Assembly (NCBI RefSeq): GCF_041053105.1
Contig: NZ_CP163444.1
Location: forward strand, 7,782,501 to 7,846,500
Reading direction: 5' to 3'
DNA length: 64,000 nucleotides
DNA from: Streptomyces sp. R44
Lineage (GTDB): Bacteria; Actinomycetota; Actinomycetes; Streptomycetales; Streptomycetaceae
Shown here: positions 53,217 to 63,203 of the stretch, piece by piece
Layout of the letters: every line of letters starts with the position of its first letter
Numbering within the stretch: the first letter of the stretch is position 1
The notes under the pieces: generated by a model
Database searches by the model: none
Told to the model about the DNA's origin: nothing
What the model saw: only the letters and a program-made list of their open reading frames with translations
Program-made: the position numbers and the translations under genes

Positions 53217-53850
53217 GCTGGACCAGGGACGAGATGGCGGCCCGCGCCGCCCGCGAACTGACCGACGGTTCGTACGTCAACCTCGGCATCGGGCTGCCCA
53301 CCCGCGTACCGAACTTCCTCCCCGACGGCGTCGACGTCGTCCTCCACTCCGAGAACGGACTCCTCGGCGTCGGCCCCTACCCGTACGAGGACGAGGTCGA
53401 CCCCGACCTCATCAACGCGGGCAAGGAGACCGTCACCGTCCTGCCCGGCGCCGCGTTCTTCGACTCCGCGCTCTCCTTCGGCATGATCCGCGGAGGCCAC
53501 ATCGACACCGCGATCCTCGGCGCCATGCAGGTCTCCGCCCGCGGCGACCTCGCCAACTGGATGATCCCCGGCCGCATGGTCAAGGGCATGGGCGGCGCCA
53601 TGGACCTCGTCCACGGAGCCCGCCGGGTCGTCGTCCTCATGGAGCACACCGCCAAGGACGGCACGCCCAAGATCGTCGAGGAGTGCTCCCTGCCGCTCAC
53701 CGGCCGGGGCTGCGTCGACCGGATCATCACCGACCTCGGCGTCCTCGACGTCACCGAGGACGGCCTCCGGCTCGTCGAGACCGCCCCCGGCGTCACCCCC
53801 GAGGACCTCACCCGCCTGACGGCGGCTCCCGTGAAGGTGGACACCGCAGC

Positions 53851-53854
<4 letters not shown>
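53213..53854 (+). CDS. pcaJ: 3-oxoadipate CoA-transferase subunit B
   Basis: 213 residues, beta subunit. The catalytic Glu is in [13 protein letters not shown], and [20 protein letters not shown] and [20 protein letters not shown] are conserved. Overlaps pcaI by ATGA and pcaH by ATGA. The thiolase gene pcaF, which usually follows it in Streptomyces, is absent here. Confidence 0.93.
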
Positions 53855-54671
<817 letters not shown>

Positions 54672-54675
<4 letters not shown>

Positions 54676-55238
54676 CGACGACCGGGAAGCCCACACCCGC
54701 CCAGACCGTCGGCCCCTTCTACGGGTACGCGCTGCCCTTCCCCGGCGGCCCCGACATCGCCCCCGCCGGGCACCCCGACACCCTCACCGTCCACGGTCAC
54801 GTGTACGACGGAGCCGGCGCGCCCGTCCCCGACGCGCTCCTGGAGATCTGGCAGCCCGGCCCCGACGGCGACCGGAGCGGCGCCACCGGCTCCCTCCGCA
54901 AGGACCCCGTCACCGGCGGCCACGCCGGACGGGACGGCATCACCTTCACCGGCTTCGGCCGGGTCGCCACCGACGCCGACGGCCGCTGGGCGATCCGCAC
55001 CCTGCCGCCCGCCGGAGCGCCCTACCTCTCCGTCTGCGTCTTCGCCCGCGGACTGCTGCACCACCTGTTCACCCGGATCTATCTGCCGGGCCCGGGCGCC
55101 GAGGCCGATCCGCTGCTCGCCTCGCTCCCGCCGGAGCGGCGCGCCACCCTGCTCGCGGCCGAGTCCGCCCCCCGCACCCTGCGCTTCGACGTCCGCCTCC
55201 AGGGGCCGGAGGAGACGGTGTTCCTTGACTTCCGCTGA
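54672..55238 (+). CDS. pcaG: Protocatechuate 3,4-dioxygenase alpha subunit
   Basis: 188 residues, the non-iron structural partner of PcaH. TPAQTVGPFYGYALPFPGGP at the start and PYLSVCVFARGLLHHLFTRI then YLPG are typical. Together the two form the (alpha-beta)n dioxygenase. The start overlaps pcaH, and the stop overlaps the pcaB start by 14 bases. Confidence 0.94.
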
Positions 55239-56682
55239 GCAGCCTCCGCGGCGGTACGAGGAGGGGGCGCCGTACGAGGCCGGGCACCGCCCGGGGCCGT
55301 ACGCGCCCGACGCCGGTGAACCGTACGACGTCGGGCTCCTGGCCCCCGTCCGCGCCGGCACCGACGTCGAGGCGGCCACCGGCGACCGCGCCTTCCTCCG
55401 GGCGATGCTCGACGCCGAGGCCGCCCTGACCCGGGCCCAGGCAGCCCTCGGCCACGCACCCGCCGAGGCGGCCGCGGCCGTCACGGAGGCCGCGGCCCGC
55501 ACCGACCTGTTCGACCCGCGCGCGCTCGCCCTCCGCGCCCGCAGCGGCGGCAACCCCGTCATCCCCCTGGTCGCCGAACTGACCGCCGCCGTACCGGCGG
55601 AGGCCGCACCCCACGTCCACCGGGGCGCGACCAGCCAGGACATCATGGACACGGCCGCGATGCTCGTCGCGGCCCGCGCCCTGCCCCTGATCACCGGCCC
55701 GCTGCACCGCGCCGCGGCCGCTCTCGGGCGGCTCGCCGCCGCCCACCGCGAGAGGCCCATGGCCGGCCGGACCCTCACCCAGCACGCCGTGCCCACCACC
55801 TTCGGGCTCAAGGCGGCCGGCTGGCGCAGCCTCGTCCTCGACGCGGCCGACCGGCTCACCGCCCTCACCCTCCCGGCCCAACTCGGCGGCGCGGCGGGCA
55901 CCTTGGCGGCATTCGAGCAGCTGGCCGGCGCGCCCGGCAGCGGTCCCGACCTCGCCGAGGCGTACGCCCGCGAGCTGGGGCTCGCCGCCCCGGCCCTGCC
56001 CTGGCACACCCTGCGCACCCCGGTCGCCGACCTCGGCACGGCGCTCGCCTTCACCGCGGCCGCGCTCGGCAAACCCGCCGCCGACGTGCTGCTGCTCAGC
56101 CGGACCGAGACCGGCGAACTCGCCGAGGGCGACGGCGGCGGGTCCTCCGCGATGCCCCACAAGAACAACCCCGTCCACGCCACCCTCGTCGCCGCGGCCG
56201 CCCGCCAGGCACCCCCGCTCGCCGCGGTCCTCCTCGGCTCGCTCACCGCCGAGGACGAGCGCCCGGCCGGCGCCTGGCACGCCGAATGGCAGACCCTCCG
56301 CGAACTCCTCCGCCTCGCCGGAGGCGCCGCCCACCACCTGGCCGCCCTGGCCGAGGGCCTCCAGGTCCACCCCGCCCGGATGAGGGAGAACCTGCACCGG
56401 ACCCGAGGCCTGGTGGCGAGCGAACGCCTCGCCGCGGAGCTCTCCGGACTCCTCGGCCGCGGCGCCGCCCGGCGACTCCTCGACACGGCCGCCCAGCGCG
56501 CCCTGACGGACCCCCGCCACCTGGCGGACGTCCTCGCCGAGGCCCCGGAACTCGCCGACCTGGTGACTCCGGACCACCTCAAGACCCTCACCGACCCGAC
56601 GACGGCGATCGGTGCCGCCCCTCAGCTCGTCGACCACGCCCTCCGGAGACGACCCTCCGCCGACCGCAAAGGCCCCGCATGA
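55225..56682 (+). CDS. pcaB: 3-carboxy-cis,cis-muconate cycloisomerase
   Basis: 485 residues of the fumarase/aspartase superfamily. The signature GGGSSAMPHKNNPVHATLVA lies at ~305-325, with RGATSQDIMDTA earlier. It turns beta-carboxymuconate into gamma-carboxymuconolactone. TTG 55225 has GGAGGAG 12-13 bases upstream inside pcaG. The first ~35 residues are an extra Pro/Tyr-rich leader. Its stop (TGA) overlaps the ATG used for pcaL. Confidence 0.9.
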   Translation: MTSAEQPPRRYEEGAPYEAGHRPGPYAPDAGEPYDVGLLAPVRAGTDVEAATGDRAFLRAMLDAEAALTRAQAALGHAPAEAAAAVTEAAARTDLFDPRALALRARSGGNPVIPLVAELTAAVPAEAAPHVHRGATSQDIMDTAAMLVAARALPLITGPLHRAAAALGRLAAAHRERPMAGRTLTQHAVPTTFGLKAAGWRSLVLDAADRLTALTLPAQLGGAAGTLAAFEQLAGAPGSGPDLAEAYARELGLAAPALPWHTLRTPVADLGTALAFTAAALGKPAADVLLLSRTETGELAEGDGGGSSAMPHKNNPVHATLVAAAARQAPPLAAVLLGSLTAEDERPAGAWHAEWQTLRELLRLAGGAAHHLAALAEGLQVHPARMRENLHRTRGLVASERLAAELSGLLGRGAARRLLDTAAQRALTDPRHLADVLAEAPELADLVTPDHLKTLTDPTTAIGAAPQLVDHALRRRPSADRKGPA

Positions 56683-57954
56683 CACCCGACGCGACCCAGC
56701 CCGCACTGGCGGCGCCCGACGCCCCCGGGAACGGTCGTCGCCTCGCAGGGGCGCCCCGCCCCGGAGCCCCCCACACCCCCGGCGCACCCCGCGCCACCCC
56801 CGCCCCTCCACCACCGCGTCGACGGCCCCACCGACGCCCCCGTCCTCATCCTCGGCCCCTCCCTCGGTACCTCGCTCGCCGTCTGGGACGCGCAGACCGC
56901 CGCCCTCGCCCGGCACCACCGCGTGGTCCGCTGGGACCTCCCCGGGCACGGCGGCACCCCGGCCGACGCCCTGCCCGACACCGCCCCCGGGGCCGCCACC
57001 GTCGCCGACCTCGCCGCCCTCGTCCTCGAACTCGCCGACCACCTCGGCGCCGAGCGCTTCGGCTACGCAGGGATCTCCCTCGGCGGCGCCGTCGGCACCC
57101 ACCTCGCCGTCCACCACCCCGAGCGGATCACCGGCCTCGCCGTCGTCTGCTCCTCGGCCCGCTTCGGCGCGCCGGAAGGCTGGCGCGAGCGCGCCGCGCT
57201 CGTCCGCGCCCAGGGCACGGCGCCGCTCGCCGAGACGATGGCCTCGCGCTGGTTCACCCCCGGCTTCGCCTCCACCCGGACCGCCGACCGGCTCCTCGCC
57301 GATCTGCGCGCCGCCGATCCCGACGGCTACGCCGCCTGCTGCGACGCCCTCGCCACGTACGACCTGCGCGAGGCCCTCGGCCGGATCAGCGCCCCGACAC
57401 TCGTCGTCGCGGGACGCGCCGACCCGGCCACCCCGCCCGCCCACTCCCGTGAGCTCGCCGACGCCATCCCCGACGCGGGCCTCCTGGAGCTCCCCGGAGC
57501 CGCCCACCTGGCCCCCGCCGAACGCCCGCAGGCCGTCCTCACCGCGCTCCTCGGCCACTTCGGCGCACCGGCCGACGACGGCAGCCGGCACGCCCAGGGC
57601 ATGGCCGTCCGCCGCGCGGTCCTCGGCGACGCGCACGTCGACCGGGCCGTCGCCAGGACGACCACCCTGACCGCCGACTTCCAGGACTACATCACCCGCT
57701 GCGCCTGGGGGGAGATCTGGACCCGGCCGGGACTCGACCGCCGCACCCGCAGCTGCATCACCCTCACCGCCCTGGTCGCCCACGGCCACCTGGAGGAGCT
57801 CGCCCTGCACGTCCGGGCCGCACTGCGCAATGGACTCACCCCCGAGGACATCGGCGAGGTCCTGCTGCACTCCGCCGTCTACTGCGGCGTCCCCGCCGCC
57901 AACGCCGCCTTCGCCACGGCCCAGCGCGTCCTCGCCGAGGCCGAGGCCGGCTGA
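56679..57954 (+). CDS. pcaL: 3-oxoadipate enol-lactonase/4-carboxymuconolactone decarboxylase fusion, frameshifted near start
   Basis: The body is clear. The alpha/beta-hydrolase has FGYAGISLGGAVG (nucleophile Ser), VVAGRADPATPP (Asp) and GAAHLAP (His). The carboxymuconolactone decarboxylase domain has DRAVARTTTLTADFQDYITR, then LTALVAHGHLEELALH. But that frame (HHRVDGPTDAPVLILGPSLG) has no start codon before an internal GTG at 56923, which would delete the first beta strands. ATG 56679, coupled to the pcaB stop (ATGA), lies in another frame (MTPDATQPALAAPD). A one-base indel in the C-rich segment ~56,690-56,840 would join them. It may be a real mutation or a sequencing error. Confidence 0.82.
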
Positions 57955-57982
57955 CCCCATCCGACCACTCCTGGAGCCACCC

Positions 57983-59164
57983 ATGCCCCGCACCACCACC
58001 GTCGGCATCATCGGAGCCGGCCCCGCCGGCCTCCTCCTCTCCCACCTGCTCCACCAGCAGGGCATCGACAGCGTCGTCCTCGAACTCCGCGACCGTGCGT
58101 ACGTCGAGCGCCGCCAGCGCGCCGGCATCCTCGAACAGGACACCGTCGACGTCCTGCGGGCCTCCGGCGCCGGTGCCCGGATGGACCGCCAGGGCCTGGA
58201 GCACCACGGCATCGAGCTCCGCTTCGACCGCCGCTCCCACCGCATCGACTTCCCGTCCCTGACCGGCGGCCGCTCCGTCATGGTCTACGCCCAGACCGAG
58301 GTCGTGAAGGACCTCATCGCCCTGCGGATCAAGGACGGCGGCACCGTCCTCTTCGAGGCCGAGGCCCTCTCCGTGGACGGCGCCGACACCGACCGGCCCA
58401 CCGTCCGCTACCGCCACGAGGGCGCGGAGGACACCCTGGAGTGCGCGTACGTCGTCGCCTGCGACGGCTTCCACGGCATCGGCCGCCGCTCCCTCCCCGA
58501 GGACCTCCTCAAGGTCGTCGAGCGGACGTACCCCTTCTCCTGGCTCGGCATCCTCGCCGACGTCCCGCCCTCCTGCGACGAGCTGATCTACGCCCACCAC
58601 GAGCGCGGCTTCGCTCTGCACAGCATGCGCTCGCCCCAGGTCAGCCGCCTCTACCTCCAGGTGGACCCCGACGACAGCGTCGACAACTGGTCCGACGAGC
58701 GGATCTGGGACGAACTCGACGCCCGCTTCGCCGTCGACGGCGAGTGGACGCTCCGGCGCGGGCCGATCACCGAGAAGAGCATCACCCCGATGCGCAGCTT
58801 CGTCGCCGAACCCCTGCGCCACGGCCGCCTGTTCCTCGCCGGCGACGCCGCCCACATCGTGCCGCCCACCGGCGCCAAGGGCCTCAACCTCGCCGTCGCC
58901 GACGTCACCCTGCTCGCCCAGGCCCTCACCCGCCACCACACGCGGGGCGACGAGTCGGCGATCGACGCCTACTCGGAGACCGCGCTGCGCCGGATCTGGC
59001 GGGCCGAGCACTTCTCGTACACGATGACCACCCTGCTCCACGCCGACCCCACCGAGTCCGCCTTCGACCGCGCGCTGCGCCTCTCGCACCTGCGCTACCT
59101 CGCCGGCTCCGAGGCCGCGTCGGCCTCCCTCGCCGAGAACTACGTGGGATTCAGGACGAACTGA
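57983..59164 (+). CDS. pobA: 4-hydroxybenzoate 3-monooxygenase
   Basis: 393 residues. FAD loop VGIIGAGPAGLLLSHLLHQQ at the start, NAD(P)H-flavin motif DGFHGIGRRSL, and the FAD-ribityl motif LAGDAAHIVPPTGAKGLNLA. It converts 4-hydroxybenzoate to protocatechuate, the substrate of PcaHG, so it completes the entry to this operon. GGAG lies eight bases before ATG 57983, 28 bases after pcaL. A strong terminator follows at 59183-59217. Confidence 0.93.
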   Translation: MPRTTTVGIIGAGPAGLLLSHLLHQQGIDSVVLELRDRAYVERRQRAGILEQDTVDVLRASGAGARMDRQGLEHHGIELRFDRRSHRIDFPSLTGGRSVMVYAQTEVVKDLIALRIKDGGTVLFEAEALSVDGADTDRPTVRYRHEGAEDTLECAYVVACDGFHGIGRRSLPEDLLKVVERTYPFSWLGILADVPPSCDELIYAHHERGFALHSMRSPQVSRLYLQVDPDDSVDNWSDERIWDELDARFAVDGEWTLRRGPITEKSITPMRSFVAEPLRHGRLFLAGDAAHIVPPTGAKGLNLAVADVTLLAQALTRHHTRGDESAIDAYSETALRRIWRAEHFSYTMTTLLHADPTESAFDRALRLSHLRYLAGSEAASASLAENYVGFRTN

Positions 59165-59182
59165 CGGATCGTCGATACGCGA

Positions 59183-59217
59183 AAGGGGGGCGGCTGCATC
59201 GAGCAGCCGCCCCCCTT
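59183..59217. terminator. Bidirectional terminator after pobA
   Basis: A 15-base perfect stem (59183-59197 with 59203-59217) with a 5-base loop ATCGA, between convergent pobA and MaoC genes. Confidence 0.85.
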
Positions 59218-59232
59218 CCGCGTACGGGCGGG

Positions 59233-59688
59233 TCAGGCGAAGAAGCGGTACACCGCCTGCGCGACGCACGCCGGCTTGGCGACGCCGTCGATCTCCACGG
59301 TCAGGTCCACGACGACCTCGACCCCGCCCTTGACGTCCTCCACGGACACCACGCGGCCGTGCGTGCGGATCTTCGAGCCGACGCGCACGGGAGAGGGGAA
59401 ACGCACCTTGTTCAGGCCGTAGTTGACGGCCATCGACACGCCCTCGACCTGGAGCAGCTCGCTCCACATCGGGATGAGCAGCGAGAGCGTGAGGTAGCCG
59501 TGGGCGATGGTGCCGCCGAAGGGGCCCGCGGCGGCGCGCTCGGGGTCGACGTGGATCCACTGGTGGTCGTCGGTGGCGTCGGCGAAGGTGTCGACGCGGG
59601 GCTGGGCGATCTCGACCCAGGAGCTGTGGCCGAGGTCGGCTCCGGCCTGGGCCTTGATCTCGTCGATGCCGTGGACGGTGAGAGCCAT
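59233..59688 (-). CDS. MaoC-like (R)-hydratase/dehydratase
   Basis: 151 residues with the hot-dog fold of MaoC/NodN dehydratases. DTFADATDDHQWIHVDPERA carries the catalytic Asp/His pair and GTIAHGYLTLSLLIPMW the following helix. It would hydrate enoyl-CoA thioesters. The start at 59688 has GAGGAG eight bases upstream. Last gene of a four-gene operon, 31 bases after the acyl-CoA synthetase. Confidence 0.9.
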   Translation of the reverse strand: MALTVHGIDEIKAQAGADLGHSSWVEIAQPRVDTFADATDDHQWIHVDPERAAAGPFGGTIAHGYLTLSLLIPMWSELLQVEGVSMAVNYGLNKVRFPSPVRVGSKIRTHGRVVSVEDVKGGVEVVVDLTVEIDGVAKPACVAQAVYRFFA

Positions 59689-59719
59689 GGTGGTACTCCT
59701 CAAGAGGGAAAGGGGGTCT

Positions 59720-61240
59720 TCAGGATTCGGTGCCGTAGCGGGCCCGGATGGGGGCCTTGAGCAGCTTTCCGGCGGCGTTGCGGGGGAGTTCGGGAGCGAG
59801 GACGACGCTCCGCGGGATCTTGTAGCGGGCGAGCCGGCCCTCCAGATGGGCGATCAGCTCGCCCTCGGTGACGGTCGTCCCGGCGCGCGTCACGACGACG
59901 GCTCGCCCCACCTCGCCCCAGCGGGCGTCGGGCACGCCGATGACGGCCGCCTCCGCGACGTCCGGGTGCCCGAGCAGGGCGTCCTCGACCTCGGCCGGAT
60001 AGATGTTCTCGCCGCCCGAGATGATCATGTCCTTGAGGCGGTCGACGAGCCGTACGTAGCCGTCCTCGTCGACCGTGGCCACGTCGCCCGACCGGAAGCG
60101 CCCCCCGTCGCGGAAGGCCGCGGCGGTCGCTTCCGGCAGGTTCCAGTAGCCCGGGGTGACGTTCGGCCCCGCGACGACGATCTCGCCCTTCTCGCCGGGC
60201 GCCGCCTCCTCGCCGGACGGCAGCAGCACCCGTACGTCGGTGAAGAAGTGCGGGACGCCCGCCGAGCCGGCCCGGCTCAGCGAGTCCGCCCGGTCCAGGA
60301 TGAGGGCGCCCGGCGAGGTCTCCGTCATGCCGTACCCCTGGACGAAGGCGAGGCCCCGGTCGAGATAGGCGGAGGCGGTGCGGCTCGGCACCGGGGCGCC
60401 GCCGCACAGCAGGGTGCGCAGACGGGTCAGGTCCGCGTCCGCCCAGCCGGGAGCCGCCGCCATCGCGTCGTACATCGTCGGCACGCCGAACATGCAGGTC
60501 ACGTGGTGGTCTTCGATCAGACGGAGGGTGCGGTCCGGGTCGAAGGAGGACTCCAGGAGGACGGTGCCGCCCTTCAGCAGGGTCGGGAGGCAGCTCATGT
60601 TGAGCGCCGCCGTGTGGAAGAGCGGCGCCGAGACCAGGGCCACCTCGTCACCGGCGATGTCGGTGTCCACGAGGACGTTGAGACTGTTCCAGACGATGTT
60701 GCCGTGGGTGAGGACGGCGCCCTTGGAGCGGCCCGTGGTGCCCGAGGTGTACATGATGAGGCAGACGTCCTCGTGCCCCACCTCCTCGTCGACCGGCTCC
60801 GCCGGGGCGGCGGCGAGCAGCTCCTCGTACGGAGCCCCCGGCCCGCCGTCCACGGCGAGGAGGGTGGCGAGGGCCGCACCTTCCGCGAGCTCCGTCACCC
60901 GCGCGGCCGACTGCCCGGCGTGCACGAGGACCTCGCTGCCCGAGTCGGTCAGCTGATGCAGCAACTCCGGTACGGCGAGCCGGGTGTTGAGCGGGACGAA
61001 CACCGCCCCGAGCAGCCCGGTCGCGAAGAGCGTCTCCAGATGGGCCGGATGGTTGGGGCCGAGATACGCCACCCGGTCCCCGCGCTCGACCCCGGCGCCC
61101 CGCAGGGCGTGGGCCAACCGGGTGCAGCGGTCGTGGAGTTCGGCGTAGTCGATCGCCCGGCCCTCGTGCAGCAGGGCGGTGCGCCGGGGCGATCTGCGGT
61201 TGCGGCGGGCGGGCCAGGAGCCGATGCCCTGGTTGCGCAT
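59720..61240 (-). CDS. Acyl-CoA synthetase (FadD-type AMP ligase)
   Basis: 506 residues. AMP-binding signature LIMYTSGTTGRSKGAVLTHG, adenylate motif GYGMTETSPGA, hinge DRLKDMIISGGENIYPAEVE, and catalytic Lys in LPRNAAGKLLKAPIRARYG. It activates a carboxylic acid to its CoA ester. It starts ten bases after the amidohydrolase stop and is third in the operon. Confidence 0.92.
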   Translation of the reverse strand: MRNQGIGSWPARRNRRSPRRTALLHEGRAIDYAELHDRCTRLAHALRGAGVERGDRVAYLGPNHPAHLETLFATGLLGAVFVPLNTRLAVPELLHQLTDSGSEVLVHAGQSAARVTELAEGAALATLLAVDGGPGAPYEELLAAAPAEPVDEEVGHEDVCLIMYTSGTTGRSKGAVLTHGNIVWNSLNVLVDTDIAGDEVALVSAPLFHTAALNMSCLPTLLKGGTVLLESSFDPDRTLRLIEDHHVTCMFGVPTMYDAMAAAPGWADADLTRLRTLLCGGAPVPSRTASAYLDRGLAFVQGYGMTETSPGALILDRADSLSRAGSAGVPHFFTDVRVLLPSGEEAAPGEKGEIVVAGPNVTPGYWNLPEATAAAFRDGGRFRSGDVATVDEDGYVRLVDRLKDMIISGGENIYPAEVEDALLGHPDVAEAAVIGVPDARWGEVGRAVVVTRAGTTVTEGELIAHLEGRLARYKIPRSVVLAPELPRNAAGKLLKAPIRARYGTES

Positions 61241-61250
61241 GGGGTACCCC

Positions 61251-62123
61251 TCAGCGTCCGGTGAGACCGAGCAGCGCGGCCGCGTTCTCCTTGAGGATCT
61301 TCGGACGGACCTCGTCCTTGATCGGGAGCTCCGCGAAGTCCGCCAGCCAGCGGTCCGGGGCGAGCAGCGGGAAGTCGGAGCCGAACAGCACCTTGTCCTT
61401 CAGGAGGCTGTTGGCGTACCGGACCAGCTGCGGCGGAAAGTACTTCGGCGACCAGCCCGACAGGTCGATGTACACCTGCGGCTTGTGGGTGGCCACCGCG
61501 AGCGCCTCGTCCTGCCAGGGGAAGGAGGGGTGCGCGAGGACGATCTTCATGCCGGGGAAGTCGGCGGCGACGTCGTCCACGTCCATCGGGTTCGAGTACT
61601 TGAGCCGGATGCCCCCGCCGCCGGGAGCGCCCGCGCCGATGCCCGTCTGCCCGGTGTGGAAGACCGCGATCGCGCCGGCCTCCTCGATCGCCTCGTACAG
61701 CGGGTAGGCCATCCGGTCGTTGGGGTGGAAGGCCTGGATGTTCGGGTGGAACTTGAAGCCCCTGACCCCGAACTCCTCGACGAGCCGCCGGATCTGACGG
61801 ACCGCCGCCTTGCCCTTGTACGGGTCGACACCGGCGAACGGGATGATCACGTCCGGGTTCTTCAGCGCCGCCTCGGCGATCTCCTCGTTCGGCACCGGCG
61901 GGGTGCCGGTCGCGGACTCCGCGTCCACCGTGAACACCACACAGGCCATCCGCCGCTCGCGGTAGTACGTGGCGATCTCCGGCAGCGTGGGGTGGCGGTG
62001 CTCCGCCTTGAAGTACGCGCCCGCGGCGGCGTCGAGCTCGGCGGAGAGCGAGGCCCCGCCCTTCTCCGACACCTCGGCGTGGGTGTGCATGTCGATCGCG
62101 ACGAGTTCGTCGGGGTTCAGCAC
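61251..62123 (-). CDS. Amidohydrolase (amidohydrolase 2 family)
   Basis: 290 residues. Metal motif AIDMHTHAEVSE (HxH), then FKFHPNIQAFHPND (His), IVLAHPSFPWQDEA (His) and VLFGSDFPLLAPDRW (Asp). The family includes decarboxylases such as gamma-resorcylate decarboxylase and hydrolases. GTG 62123 has GGAG eight bases upstream and lies 11 bases after the SDR stop. Confidence 0.9.
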   Translation of the reverse strand: MLNPDELVAIDMHTHAEVSEKGGASLSAELDAAAGAYFKAEHRHPTLPEIATYYRERRMACVVFTVDAESATGTPPVPNEEIAEAALKNPDVIIPFAGVDPYKGKAAVRQIRRLVEEFGVRGFKFHPNIQAFHPNDRMAYPLYEAIEEAGAIAVFHTGQTGIGAGAPGGGGIRLKYSNPMDVDDVAADFPGMKIVLAHPSFPWQDEALAVATHKPQVYIDLSGWSPKYFPPQLVRYANSLLKDKVLFGSDFPLLAPDRWLADFAELPIKDEVRPKILKENAAALLGLTGR

Positions 62124-62134
62124 GGCACGCTCCT

Positions 62135-63046
62135 TCACAGCTGCGGCGCAGGGATGCCGAAGGTCTCGGGGGTGCGGCCGACGGTCACCGGCCAGGCGGC
62201 CGCGATCGCCTCGGCGCTCCAGCCCCCGTCGGCGTACGCCACCGACACCTCCTGCGGGTGCGACCACAGCGAGAGCTTGTCGCCGCCGATGCCGACGCAC
62301 TGTCCGGTCACCCCGGCGGCCGCGTCCGAGGCGAGGAAGGTCACCAGACCGGCGACGTCCTCGGGCGTGCCGAAGCCCTCGCCCTTGCGCAGGCTGTCCG
62401 GGAACGCGACGCCGTCCCGCTCCAGGGCCTCGACGTGCGGGGCGAAGACGGGGATCGTCTTCGTCATCGCGGTCGCGGCGACCGGGATGACGGCGTTCGC
62501 GGTGATGCCGGCCTTCGCCAGCTCCATGCCCCAGGTGCGGACCATGGCGGCGATCCCGGCCTTGGCGGCGGCGTAGTTGGTCTGTCCGAAGTTGCCGCGC
62601 TGTCCGGCGGGGGAGCCGGCGACGACGATCCGGCCGCCCTCGCCCTGGGCGCGCATCCGCTCGACGGCGGCGCGGACGCAGGTGAACGTGCCGCGCAGAT
62701 GCACCTCGACGACGGTGTCGAAGTCCTCGTCCGTCATCTTCCACAGCACGCGGTCCCGCAGGACGCCGGCGTTGGTGACCATGACGTCGAGCCGGCCGTA
62801 CGTGTCGACGGCGCGGGCGACGAGGGCCTCGGCGGCCTCGGCGGAGCCGACGGGCACCACCTCGGCGACGGCCTGTCCGCCGTCGGCGGTGATCAGGCGC
62901 ACGGCCTCGACGGCGGCGTCGGTGTCGACGTCGTTGATCACCACAGAGGCGCCGGCGGCGGCGAGCGAGCGGGCATAGGCGAGGCCGAGTCCGCGGCCGC
63001 TGCCGGTGACGACGGCGACCTTGCCGGAGAGATCCACATGGGTCAT
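62135..63046 (-). CDS. Short-chain dehydrogenase/reductase
   Basis: 303 residues. NAD(P) loop VAVVTGSGRGLGLAYARSLA (GxxxGLG), DVMVTNAGVLRD, catalytic YxxxK in NFGQTNYAAAKAGIAAMVRT, and an extended C-terminus (~60 residues beyond typical SDRs). First gene of the four-gene operon, under the promoter at 63122-63150. Confidence 0.92.
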   Translation of the reverse strand: MTHVDLSGKVAVVTGSGRGLGLAYARSLAAAGASVVINDVDTDAAVEAVRLITADGGQAVAEVVPVGSAEAAEALVARAVDTYGRLDVMVTNAGVLRDRVLWKMTDEDFDTVVEVHLRGTFTCVRAAVERMRAQGEGGRIVVAGSPAGQRGNFGQTNYAAAKAGIAAMVRTWGMELAKAGITANAVIPVAATAMTKTIPVFAPHVEALERDGVAFPDSLRKGEGFGTPEDVAGLVTFLASDAAAGVTGQCVGIGGDKLSLWSHPQEVSVAYADGGWSAEAIAAAWPVTVGRTPETFGIPAPQL

Positions 63047-63121
63047 GAACGGGGGTCCTTTCCCGTGAAGCGCGGTGCGGGGTGCGGGGATTCGCGACCG
63101 GTCACACACCGTCGAGCGAAC

Positions 63122-63150
63122 AAGTTAGGCACTCTCGTGTCGGCCGTCAA
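63122..63150 (-). promoter_or_regulatory. HrdB-type promoter for the SDR operon
   Basis: Read on the minus strand: -35 TTGACG, 17-base spacer, -10 TAACTT. It lies 76-104 bases upstream of the SDR start, in the divergent gap with the PaaX-type gene. Confidence 0.7.
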
Positions 63151-63203
63151 TGAATTGCCGAATGTTGGGGGCGTGTTCCCGTGAGCCGCCCTACGCTGTC
63201 CCC

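Noticed and set aside
56923..57954. GTG 56923 as the true pcaL start
   Set aside because: It would delete the conserved LILGPSLGTSLAVWD strand of the hydrolase; a frameshift explains the data better.
55069..58281. A 1070-residue minus-strand open frame opposite pcaB-pcaL-pobA
   Set aside because: It is the antisense of clearly conserved genes, with low-complexity Gly/Arg/Val composition caused by GC3 bias.
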